Assembly: GCF_022539665.2 (NCBI RefSeq)
Contig: NC_081340.1
Span: 4,897,357-4,961,356, forward strand
Direction of reading: 5' to 3'
Length of the DNA: 64,000 nucleotides
Origin: Daphnia carinata
Taxonomy: Eukaryota > Arthropoda > Branchiopoda > Diplostraca > Daphniidae
The notes under the pieces were generated by a model that searched no databases, had not been told where the DNA came from, and saw only the letters and a program-made list of their open reading frames with translations. Of this stretch, positions 40,501 through 49,700 are shown piece by piece. The stretch's first letter is position 1. Every line of letters starts with the position of its first letter. The position numbers and the translations under genes are program-made.

Positions 40501-41270
40501 TCAAAATGTTCTTTCGTTCGGAAAAAATAAAAAAAAATCTTCTTTCACACGCAGTTCAGCCCCCACAAGGCCCGTCCTCTATCATACAAAGTCACGCACA
40601 CGCAAAAAGAAAAATGGCGATATTTCACGAACGTCGAAAAAAAAAAAAAAAAGAAAACAGCTGACGTGAAAACGTTGATTCCCCAGATACAAGGAAAAGG
40701 AGGAGGATTGATGATACGGCCTTTTTTTTTTATTTTCACGAAAGGCGTGGCAAAAAAGAAAATCCGCATTTTTTTCCGCACTGGGGGGGAGAGATCGACC
40801 AAAATCGAGAAGAAAAACGGGCCGCAATCGCAGCAGTGCAGACGTGAAATCGATGACACACGTTTCAACTGACACACGGCGTGTCACACACACTCGACAT
40901 GAGCCACATATCATTCAAGCAGACATCTATTCTCCCCCCCCATACAACAACGCATTACCATAAAAATGGAGAAAATGATTCACGGCTACCGAAGACAAAT
41001 TCCGGAAGCCAAGCCTTTTGTTTCACAACCTCCCCCCCTACCCTGAAAGAAAAAGGGAATGTTGAAATATCCCGCGTGACAGACTAGCTGCTTTTTCTCC
41101 ACACCATCAAATCACGTTGATGGATGAAGACGGATCGAAAAGACGAAACAACAGGCAAAGCCCAAAGGTTTGTGTTGAATTTGATTTTTACCTTGAGACG
41201 CGGCGGCGTTCAAGTGGACGGCCAGCAACAGGAGCGCCAGGAGGCCCGATGAAGACGAGGCGGCCATCAT
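5107..41270 (-). CDS. Large cysteine-rich secreted or membrane-anchored protein, uncharacterised arthropod family (10 coding exons, 690 aa)
   Basis: Coding exons in transcript order are 41270-41192, 23431-23290, 15219-15143, 14063-13812, 11936-11655, 8951-8666, 6558-6413, 6241-6005, 5825-5552 and 5404-5107. All joins are GT-AG and in phase, giving 2,073 nt including TGA. The protein begins with a signal peptide (MMAASSSSGLLALLLLAVHL). A module with CQLPDAWRGTWFQSG and FKGKC follows at residues 30-95. A Cys-rich module at 101-183 contains FRYQACPDVQGTES. Next are LECLAQWKDGSLRYL at about 187-201, a C-x-P-x-W module at about 285-372 and a shorter one at 373-425. After a variable Ser-rich region the chain ends MDYLHLLLMVVTVARLVGR, suggesting a GPI signal or short anchor. 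I recall this architecture from uncharacterised insect proteins annotated with Pfam domains of unknown function in the DUF7042-DUF7045 range, but could not check. Function unknown; extracellular is inferred from the signal peptide, paired cysteines and N-glycosylation sites. Confidence 0.82.
5552..5825 (-). CDS. 690-aa gene: coding exon 9
   Basis: Acceptor GATAATCAG|GTTATC and donor ATGCAAA|GTACGAC. Residues 501-592 begin GYLCRSTWNDDHDERIKYV, followed by a low-complexity Thr/Ser/Pro stretch and SSETCVRTYAK. Less constrained in appearance than the N-terminal modules. Confidence 0.78.
6005..6241 (-). CDS. 690-aa gene: coding exon 8
   Basis: Acceptor AATTGCAG|CTTCTTC and donor GAGTTCAG|GTAAAAA. 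Residues 422-501 include SHQSVSCPLDGKF, LPCSSDSM and LDLYHECSRETSS. It joins exon 7 across a 171-bp intron and exon 9 across 179 bp. Confidence 0.82.
6413..6558 (-). CDS. 690-aa gene: coding exon 7
   Basis: Acceptor AATTACAG|TCAATC and donor CTAATTG|GTACGTG. Residues 373-422 include the split cysteine, QSGYVCMVFHRRDGHVVEFQ, and CSAYYFNPVVGHLTTLI, another cysteine module. Confidence 0.83.
7274..7297. repeat. (CA)n microsatellite
   Basis: About 12 CA units just after a T30 tract and shortly before a (CT)n array at about 7362-7385, within the intron between coding exons 7 and 6. Confidence 0.8.
8666..8951 (-). CDS. 690-aa gene: coding exon 6, with tandem NAGNAG acceptor
   Basis: The acceptor reads TTATAGCAG, so exon starts at 8951 or 8948 are both in frame and differ by one alanine. 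The donor is AAGGCTG|GTGCGT, chosen over TGC|GTG because only it keeps phase with the next exon. Residues 278-373 hold GRKCHYPSWFLAHNRWQTLD, a sequon (NNTT) and VGGPSFGAASA. Confidence 0.82.
9219..9240. repeat. Poly-C run (C22)
   Basis: Uninterrupted C22 in the intron between coding exons 6 and 5. Another C run near 9400-9413 runs into (CA)n. Long C runs are rarer than A/T runs in most genomes. Confidence 0.8.
11655..11936 (-). CDS. 690-aa gene: coding exon 5
   Basis: Acceptor TTCGTAG|AAGAAC and donor ACTAAAG|GTAAAG. Residues 184-278 include LECLAQWKDGSLRYLMGRL and SDEDRYRCFVYEKIQ, then a Ser/Pro/Gln-rich stretch. The acceptor was chosen because the nearby AACAG would break the frame. Confidence 0.85.
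12266..12290. repeat. (AAAT)n microsatellite
   Basis: About six ATAA/AAAT units between short A runs. A second array of similar unit lies near 12440-12465. Confidence 0.75.
13812..14063 (-). CDS. 690-aa gene: coding exon 4
   Basis: Acceptor GTGCAG|CTTATTGC and donor GCTCAG|GTAAATT. Residues 100-184 hold the second cysteine module, with CEGRDTLENLCSMIPGDAQ, VECPFRGSYTFTYSRG, LDSCTENWRTFFRYQACPDV. The densely conserved-looking Cys and aromatic pattern marks the core of the family. Confidence 0.88.
15143..15219 (-). CDS. 690-aa gene: coding exon 3 (77 nt)
   Basis: Acceptor ATTAATAG|GGTGG and donor GAAT|GTAAGTT. Residues 74-100 contain EKCYRCLFIAQKHPNVLQY, continuing the first cysteine module. 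In phase with both neighbours despite its small size. Confidence 0.82.
15873..15902. repeat. (CA)n microsatellite followed by A run
   Basis: About 15 CA units merging into an A run, in the 8.1-kb intron. Confidence 0.8.
19162..19195. repeat. Longest T run (T34)
   Basis: Uninterrupted T34 (A34 on the transcribed strand of the large gene), the longest homopolymer I found in the window. Confidence 0.8.
23290..23431 (-). CDS. 690-aa gene: coding exon 2
   Basis: Acceptor TTTGAACAG|GATCC and perfect donor AAAA|GTAAGT. Residues 27-74 include CQLPDAWRGTWFQSG, a sequon (NETT) and FKGKCLESDGEYYLFEE. This is the conserved N-terminal module. The exon sits alone between introns of 17.8 and 8.1 kb. Confidence 0.85.
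25493..25524. repeat. A32 run next to T run
   Basis: A32 is followed after about 10 bp by a T run (about 25534-25548), so the two could pair as an A/T hairpin. Confidence 0.8.
37496..37524. repeat. (CA)n microsatellite, with (GT)n 270 bp away
   Basis: About 14 CA units here and about 13 GT units near 37774-37799, in inverted relation within the 17.8-kb intron. Confidence 0.8.
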
Positions 41271-41359
41271 CCCAAATGAAACGTGACAAGCACGTCCGGA
41301 TGGCGAATCAGATCAAGCGAGTCAACAAAAAAAAAATCCCTTCGTGATTCACCAACGTC
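41192..41359 (-). CDS. 690-aa gene: exon with start codon and signal peptide
   Basis: The acceptor TTCTTTATTCAG|GACG places the exon start at 41359, with 89 nt of leader before ATGATG at 41270. The coding part (residues 1-26 plus one base) is a clear signal peptide. The donor is TCAAG|GTAAAAA. I chose the first of two adjacent ATGs; starting at the second changes only one residue. Confidence 0.8.
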
Positions 41360-44300
41360 CTGAATAAAGAAGACAAAAAGATGAGCGTGAATGACGAGAG
41401 CAATCGAGGATAATTGGATTCTTATTTAGATGGTGAGTTGCATACAAGATGAGAAGAGTAATCGAAAAGAATCTTTTCTTTTTTCACACAACACATATCG
41501 CATTGCTATGCAAATTTATGGCTTTTCGACAGTGATTGGATTCACGCTCATCCGTTTCCATAAAAAAAAAAACTCGGCTGAATTACACACATCAAATTCT
41601 CTCTTTTCGTGATTTGCTGGAAAGGATAAAAAAAAAAAACACAAAAACGGCCCAACATCTGCGTCGGCTATTGTTTTCGCCCGTTGAATAAGATTATTAG
41701 CCATTTCGATTTTTTTTTTTTTTGGCTGGCCTGCGTGTTACGACAGACAACGAGATTTGGCCAAAATTGGGATCCGTCCATCACACCAACATGCCACCTC
41801 TATTTTTTTTTCTTCTTCTTGTTTGACCGATAAGTGGCTTGATGATGGATCGGAGGTTAGATAACGTCCCTCTTTTTTTTTTTCGCTACTGGGGCAACGA
41901 GAATGTGTTGTAAGACACAAACATACGGATCAATACAATCGTCTCCCCACCCTCGCCTTCGTCGGAACGCTTTCCCCTCCCCCTGCGTTTTCTCAGAAGA
42001 GCGGGAATGTGAAGTCGTAGATTGGCTGATGGGTGCAACTAGAAGGGGAGAGAGAGAATCCGGGCAAAGGAAGCCGGAAGCCTTTTACACACACACACAC
42101 ATGGACGATAGACAAACATGCAGTTGTGTGTGTGTGTGCTATTGGACCTTTTGTTGTCTTGTCTAATAACAACTTTGTCATTCCTCTTGGAAAAATAAAA
42201 CGAGGTAAAATCTTCTTCTTCATTCTTTTGTCCTTGATGAAGCGGTCGAGTTCAAGTTGCCTTCCTACCCTTGTCCGTAAGCTTGTAATGAGTCATAATG
42301 AACTGTTAAGATTTCCTTCATTAAAATAGAAAAACCCAAGGCCGAAAAACTCATGAATGTTTAAATAGAAGGGATTTTTAAAAAAGAATAATTATTCAAA
42401 TCCTTTTCTTTTTCCAAGCATTAAAAAAAAAACAAAGGCAGTCTTTTGTTTTTTAAATAAGAGCATAAGGTCAGTATGATAATTCCCGCATGCTAATCCT
42501 TCTGCCCTCCCCCATTTGTGAGGCTTTGCAATCAGGCGGAACTTAACAATCTCAACCCTTTTCCCCCCCCCTTAAAAACCGGAATTTTTTAAATATTCAA
42601 CAAAAACATGCAAATCGACGTCGGAACAAAAAAAAAATTATCGACCTTAAAAACACTTCAAAAACTTTGAAACAAAGGACTCCATTATTGTCACAGCAAG
42701 AAAAACACCTTGTTAAATAAACAATAACGTTCGTTATCGATTTTCCAAACGCATCCAAAAGTAAGGCGATTGTTTTTGTTGGCTTTTCAACAAAATGATT
42801 AATGGGTCCACATTGAGGCAGGCCCATTAAGTTGCATTACTCCCCTCTTTCGCAAACGGCACATCGTTTCGAGTGATCCCGCCTATTAGTATCACATGAG
42901 TATCTCTCTTTTCGCTAACTTATAGACTAGCAGATAAAGAAGAAAAAGCCACAGACGTATTTTCTCTCTGCTTACGACTGCTCGCTCTTCTTTTTTTTCT
43001 TTCGTGATTTATTTTTATCTATTTATTATGACTGTTGGAGTAGTACGAGACCGCACAAGAGCCATTGCTCCCACGCTACCATTACGACGACGACTAATGC
43101 GTATCAAATTGACATAATCAAAGTGATAGCAGGATAAGCTGTTTGGGAATTGGGAACGCACTAAATATTACGAGGAACTGCCGAGCCCCCCCCCCTTCTA
43201 CGCCTCCCACATCTTCCGGCAAACGGGCGGAGTAAAAAAAGGAAAACAAGAAAACTGTTAATATAAAAACCGTGGATTTAATCCGCTCCGATTGCGTTTC
43301 ACTCTCTCGCGGCGTTAAAAAAAAAAACAGACACACGGTGTGTCTCTCTATAAGAGTGCCGATTCGAGGAGGTAGGGTAAACCCAACTCGTCCAAGTGGT
43401 TCTCTTCCTTTTCTTTGCTGTTTCGTTTTTTTTTTTTGATGGGGGTTGGCTTGTTCGCTTCTCTTTCTGCTCCTTTGGCTTGATGGGATAGATATTTTTT
43501 TTTTAAATAAAAATATAAGAAAATGCAGAAGGAGAAAAAAGGGAAACAATTTTAAAGAGAGAATGGAGCAGCTGGGTGAGTCGGGGCGGAACCGTTCGTT
43601 ACGCATCCGTGCAGCAGCCGACCGTTTCCCACACCTTACGTCAATATCGATAAGTAAATAAGAATGTAACAACAACATCACATTCACTTGAAAAGTAAAG
43701 CCTCTCTTTATTTCAAAAACGAAATGCTTAACTATTTTTGAAAATAAAAACGAGGGTGAGAACGAACCTATCCGGATGTGGCGACCGAAATTGTGCGACC
43801 CCCCATCAATTAAACGCACATATCTAAATTATTTTTCCCCTCTACTGAAGAAAATAAAAATAAAAATTGCTTTAGGCACAATTTTTAAGTTGATTTTCCT
43901 TTTATATCACTCGACGGCATCAAGAGGTATTATAACCCCACCCTCTTTCTTTTTCACTATTGTGTTACACGAGAATTTAGACGAGTCACGGCCGACGTAA
44001 TCCTCCTAGTCCTTTCTTGTTCCATCAGCCTCGTATGCTCTCCCCCCTTTTTTCCCTTTCTATTTAAACGTACATCTCCCATAAAACAGACATCTGAACT
44101 AGAGAAAAAAAGTAGTGTAGTACTAGTTGAAATAACACAATGCAAAAGGGGGGGAGGGAAAGAAGATTCTCTCCCGACTTTGGATTGCGTGCGTAACTCG
44201 CGCGGCCTGAAACAGTAGGAAGCCCCGTGACTACCCGAAAACCGAAAGCTTAAACCCCCCCTCTCCTGTCTTCCTTCCCCCATTCAGACGAGTTTCATAT

Positions 44301-45857
44301 TTTTCTTTATTATTATTCTTTCTTGTAAAATATTATATGGCATTCTTCACTTATTTTGTTTGGAACGCATAAGAAAAAATATGCGCGCGCATCGCGTTTA
44401 AAAAGAAAATCTTTTAGGCGAACAGAAATGTCAGATGACCCAATCACGATTGGAATCCGTACGTGTTAAGTTGTAACACAATGCCGGTAGATTTCTTATG
44501 CGCATTTGAACGAACATGCATTTTTTTTTGCTGATTAGAACATCTTCGCGAGGCCATACATTTCGCGCGAAACTATTTAACGGAAGCCCTTGCCTTTTCC
44601 CGCTTTCATCTGGTAACGACAATCAGAAGAAAAAAGAAAAACGAATCCCGATGACAGCACGAACCTTCTCCGTCCTTTTCACTTTTTGTTTTCTACTTGC
44701 GATTTCTCTCTAATCCAATTTGTTACCGAATACCACATTGACCGACAAGCAAGGCAGGGCAAAAAGTAAAGCTTGTACCGAAAAAAAAAACGATGAAAAA
44801 AAAAAACGTGTGTTCGATCCGGACCGTTACACTCGATCGGATTTGTTATCGTCGCACGCGCCTTTGACTAGCCATTTTCGATCCCGACACTGTGCCGTGA
44901 TTGATTGTTTTTTTTTTTTTCTTTAGCCGGAAAAAGAGGAAACAAATATCTGATCGGCGGGGATTGAACGTATATGGCTCTTTAAAAGAAAAGAAACAAA
45001 AGACGTTAGCGCCAACATTGGAGAAGTGCGCGCACCAAAGGTCCAATTAACCGAGTTAACTTGAGTATGACGCGCGCGCGAACTGCCAGCTTTGAACGAC
45101 TTTTGACACGACACTTCATTAACATCGAGGGAGGCAAGATGGTGGACAGGAAGACACTTTGCAGAAAGTAACGAGATTTCTTGACATTTAAATGTAGCCA
45201 TTTTCTTCGTGACAAATTATGCCGGGACTGTAAACAACGGGCCAACAAGGAAAAACAAAATTCGAATTTTTCAGAGACGAAAGGCGACGGCGGCCGCAGA
45301 GCTCATAATGGATCACTTGATGATACACACGAAAAAAAGAAGGAAAGAAAGGGTCAGTCACGTGATCGTCTTGTCTACTACAATAATCTAGCGTTCGCTA
45401 CACATACAGCCCTTGTCGTGTGTAATTAGTTACTGCTCACGTAGCTCTGCCCTTAATTTCAAACTTTTTTTTCCTTATCAAAAAATTAGAATCTGAAAAA
45501 TAAAACTTTTATTTAGCCTTTTTTTTTACACACAGGTGTAGAGATATCGTCTCACCTCACCAACTTTGTATTTTGAAACCTCTTTCTTTTTTCTTTTCAA
45601 AAGAATAAAGAAACTGACAGGTCAACACACGCTAACCCAAAAAAAAAAAGTTCCATATCTACTTATGAGCAAAGGTGACGATGCAAACCTAAAAACCCAA
45701 GCCCTTTCCATGTACGTCTCTCTACACACACGCATATTTTTTTATAGCTTCTAGCGCCAAAAGAACCATCATCATCATCTTGAACCCAAAAGAAAAAAAT
45801 AGAAAGAGAAGGGTCAGACAGAGCCCCCGTGGGCAGAAGATACAAAAAGGAACTTAC
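41360..45857 (-). other. 4.5-kb putative 5' UTR intron of the 690-aa gene
   Basis: It runs from the putative untranslated first exon (donor at 45856-45857) to the acceptor before the start-codon exon. Homopolymers are present but shorter than further left. A 233-codon open frame (43118-43819, minus) is basic and phenylalanine-rich, with no recognisable domain, and I do not call it a gene. Confidence 0.4.
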
Positions 45858-45937
45858 CCGTGTTGTGTCCACTGATGCAGCCGCACGTTCTTCCCAACAA
45901 GCACAGCACAGCACACACACTCACTCACTGCAGCACT
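45858..45937 (-). other. Putative untranslated first exon of the 690-aa gene
   Basis: The minus strand has a strong donor CACGG|GTAAGTTCC ending an exon at 45858. About 80 bp upstream an arthropod initiator-like TCAGT (45939-45935) could be the start site. The exon has no ATG in a clear coding context and would splice to the acceptor at 41360/41361. An alternative start near 46.6 kb is possible. Inferred only. Confidence 0.4.
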
Positions 45938-46574
45938 GATAGACACACACACAGCTTCACACAACAAAGTGACTATCTTGATATTACAATAAAAAGCACA
46001 TAGTTAAAAACTACTAGATCTTTCTTTTTTTTTGCAAAGATTTCAGAGAGAGAAACTGGAAGTGGGAAGGGGGGGGGGTTGTGTGGGTTATCGCCAACCA
46101 CCTGCCGTTTTTCTCGGCCCCTTGGTGGACTAGTCGGAGAGGGGAAGGGAGAGAACAATCGAATGTGCACTTGGAGGGAAAACGAACCACCACGAGGCGC
46201 GTTTCAGCTGTTTTTTTTTTTGCGTTTGCCCGGGAAAAAAGTGCAGTGCTGTAACCACACGAGGCAACAAAGGAAAATTGAAACGTGTGAATCAACAAGT
46301 TTTCGAATTCCTTTTTTTTTTCACAAAATTGTTCCAAGAAAATGAGATGGTCAAACAAACAAACCAGTTCTTTTTTTTTGTTACGTGTCGATTCACGTAG
46401 TGGGTCACAAACGAAATGGGTGGCCAAATTTGCTAAGCCTTCTGGCGATCGAGTTTTGCGATATTTTACGAGGTCTGTTTCAGTTTTGTGTCTAGTTAGT
46501 TTCTCTTAAACTGTTGGTACAATGGAAACCATAATACCACGAGAGTTAAAAACTTGAGAAACCGAGAAATATTC

Positions 46575-46750
46575 TAACTCACGTGTGGGCGCGAAAGCTT
46601 AGCAAAATGACGACTGATCTCCACAAAGGACAAACAGCGACTGAAGTTCTAAAGCGGAGACCACCGACAACTCATCTCTTTACCTGGCGGGGAGGGTAAC
46701 GAACGATCGCGACGCCATCTACTGTTCAATAAAAACAACGCATGCGCAGC
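46575..46750 (-). promoter_or_regulatory. Candidate promoter/boundary region with E-box, NRF-1-like and CTCF-like motifs
   Basis: Within 180 bp are an E-box CACGTG near 46581, a minus-strand initiator-like TCAGTC near 46610, CGCATGCGCA (NRF-1-like) at 46739-46748 and the CTCF-like site at 46714. A donor-like ACAC|GTGAGT near 46580 follows the initiator. This could be an upstream or alternative promoter of the 690-aa gene, or of an unseen transcript. Confidence 0.35.
46714..46721 (-). promoter_or_regulatory. CTCF-like site (TAGATGGCG on minus strand)
   Basis: The minus strand reads CAGTAGATGGCGTCG, matching the CTCF core and in the same orientation as the sites at 1282 and 2609, on the other side of the large gene. 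Motif match only. Confidence 0.38.
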
Positions 46751-49700
46751 TGATCCCATTTTTTCTTTTCTTTTTTAAGACGAAATAAAATAACGTAAAT
46801 CAGAAAATCCATCACAGATGGAATAAAACGAATAAAAAAAATCCTTAAGAGCTTTATGCTTTGGTTGTAAGGGCTAAATGCTTTGGCGACTACTTCTAGT
46901 CGATTTCGAAAATCCTTGACTGCTGTATATATACCCACTAATGCCGTGACGCTCTACTTTATAATAGCCAAGACTTGTAATCCATTCGAGTTCATTAGCG
47001 AGGGAAAGACGGAGAGTGACTAGAGCTATCATAGCTATAGCTAGCTCACGCTTTTGATAATAGTTATTAATGGCCAGCAGCTGCGACCCAGCCCTGGTCG
47101 GTCGTGCGAATGAAGGTGAACGAAACGAAAAGAAACAAGCGAAAGGAATTTCCAATTTTTTTATGGTTTTTTATTTTTTTTTATTGCTCCTTTCGACACC
47201 TGAATGGCGTCCATTGGACACAGGAAGCAGTTGACGGTTCCCCAAGAATGTTTATTTTCTTTCTTTATTCGCCAGGGGGTTGCTACGTGGTAATGATCAT
47301 AATAAAAGACGAACGAACTCTACAAAAATAGAAGGATTAACTTCAAAAGGAATGGAAAAAAAAATCGAAATTTAATTTTAGATTTTTCCTTTCATCTGTA
47401 AGAAACTGAGAAAGTAAAATATGGCGTTTATTAGTTGTGGCTTTTGACCCCCTGATGCGTGAATGGGTCGGTCCAAACACAAACATTCCCCCACTCGTGT
47501 TACAAGCCCATTAACCTCGTCGCAAGAGATGGTCCTCTAACTCATTATGCAAATTTTTTCTTCCTTCATTTAATGTGGCGGGGTTGTAATATCAAAGTCA
47601 AAAACATAAATGAGCGGAGCAACTTTATTTTTATTCGCTTTTAAATGGCAACCCCGCATTTTAATGTTATTATTCCCCTCACGGTTAATCGAAAAGAAAA
47701 TGATAGCCTAATTGTTTTGGCGTTTCCCTTTTTTTTTAACGATAATCTATAACATCTTAAAAAAAACCTAAAACTATCAATTTAACGAGAAGCACTTCAA
47801 CGGAAAATCAAAGTTCTCTTTGCTAAGTTTCGATTTTCCTCTTTGGGCGTGACGATGACAACGAAGCGGATAGAAAAAGAGATTTGATTCCATCGCGTCT
47901 CTCCACCTCCCCCCTCCTCTTTATCGTGCAATCCAACAAGATTTCAACGCTTTTTTTTTTTTTCTTTGATGCAATAATATTGATGATATTAAATGGATGG
48001 ATGGGTGGGGGCGTGAATCGACCAAGCGTATTCGGTTATTTCATTTTAAAAAGCCGCGTGAGATTCACAACAAAATAAAGACAACTTTAAAAGGGGTGAT
48101 GGTTTTTTTTTTAAAAGGGCGGCCTTTATAAATATCCACTCACGAATCAAGTGTACTATTACATCACGCAGGCAAACATATCTTATAGATGCTATCTGTG
48201 CGCGCCACAGATGGACAGACGGCGGCGGGACCCATATTAAAAAGAAGTGGCTGGCCCACACAAAATGGCCGCCGTGTAAATATAGATAAGAGCTGTTCTA
48301 CCCATCAGTCGGGCCCTCTCACTCTCCTTTCCACTAAAAGTCTCTCAGTCAACAGATTAATTTTCAAAGTCGATCGATCGGGCAAGCTGGGCACACACAA
48401 AAAAAAATGGAGGTAGAAATAAAAAGGTCGTGAAAATACAAAAAAAAAAAAAAAAGAGTCGGCACGCTATCGAGATTTTATGGGGGTTTCATGACAGCAA
48501 CGATGGCCTTCTTACCTCTAGCAAGTCCTCCATTAGCTATTTAGGCTTAGTAACATCATCCTGTCGACGGCTATCAAGCAAAACGATAATCATCCTTTTT
48601 AATTCATTTACGTTTTTATCTTTTCTTTAACAATATGAAACCCTATAAAAAAAAAACATGTTTAAGAATTCTTCATCAACTGCAATGGATTTTTGTTTTA
48701 CGTCCTCGAAACATTACGCCGGCTATTCGTTGAATTACTTGAAAGTTGAGCAAAAACGATGACGGAATGCAAATGGAATCATTCGACGACGTCTCCCCGA
48801 CTAGCCAATAAAACAAAAAACGAGATGAGGAATCATTTTCGATCACGATTTTTGCTGTGCAATGGCCTACTACAAAAGATATGTGCTTACTAATAAATAT
48901 AGGGTTTCATCCTGGTAGGAAATAAGGAATCAACAACGATCCAGTTTCTTCCATCCTCCGCCTACACTATTACACATTGCTGATGTGTGTATCGAGAAAG
49001 ACGAGCGTCGAGAATCCCCCCGACGGGATGCGAAAGAAAAAAAGATCACAAGTCGAAGCTGAACAAGAAAGAAAGAAAAAAAAAGAATCGCGGGGGCTGT
49101 ACAGAGTATGTCTTGACAGCTTGTGCTTTCCACCCTCACGTTCGTACATAAAAACCCTTGATCAAGATGTACGAAGACAGGCCCCTGTCAAGGACGATAT
49201 CGGGTCCCAAAGAGATGCGAAAAAGGAAGGAAAACATGGTAATATTTACATATACAGGGCCATTGGCGAAGAAGCTCAACTGTCAGACCAACTCTCTCGT
49301 CTTTCGCCATTTTGTTGGAAATCGAATTGAATTCACTGGTTGATGTTACTTTGTTACATCACCACGTCTGAATGGATGCCCGTACGTGTATACATACACT
49401 CTTGTGCTATATATCATGTCTAATAAGACGTGAAACAAAATGGGACCGTGCGCACGACAAATAATGTCAAAAACATTGCGAATAACTCGCTTTCTTTCTT
49501 GATCCCATCAAAAGAAACTAAAAGGAAATTATTATACGTGTTATACTTTCATACCTGTGAATGTAAAGGTATATACAACAAGGATATAAAGAGAAAGGGA
49601 AAAAAAAAGAGAGCAAGAGCCTATACAGCCCAGGCGGTGCAATTATATCGATGGTGTTCTCGTCTTCTTTGTGCGTGTGTATGTGTGCGTGTGTAATTAC

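Larger units (their letters stand above)
2853..41190. repeat. Homopolymer- and microsatellite-dense territory
   Basis: Runs of 12 or more identical bases occur every few hundred bp: A and T runs up to 34, C runs up to 22 and G runs to 19, with (CA)n, (CT)n, (AAAT)n and (GA)n arrays. Density falls to moderate between 41 and 53 kb. Runs of that length are essentially absent in 53.3-64 kb and in the first 2.4 kb. Run lengths may be affected by sequencing or assembly error. Confidence 0.7.
23432..41191 (-). other. 17.8-kb intron of the 690-aa gene
   Basis: This long intron separates the signal peptide from the rest of the protein. It holds A32 at 25493-25524, many T and A runs, (CA)n near 37496-37524, (GT)n near 37774-37799 and scattered C runs. 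I see no convincing exon, RNA gene or transposon, though enhancers or non-coding RNAs could not be seen this way. Confidence 0.55.

Noticed and set aside
43118-43819. 233-codon open frame on the minus strand, the longest in the 5' intron
   Set aside because: Phe/Lys/Arg-rich with stretches derived from A/T runs, no domain, no splice partner and no signal of constraint. Best treated as chance, though its length is notable.
47000-47060. Palindromic AGCTATCATAGCTATAGCTAGCT, considered as a hairpin RNA
   Set aside because: Too short and too repetitive for a pre-miRNA stem, and matches no miRNA seed I recognise.
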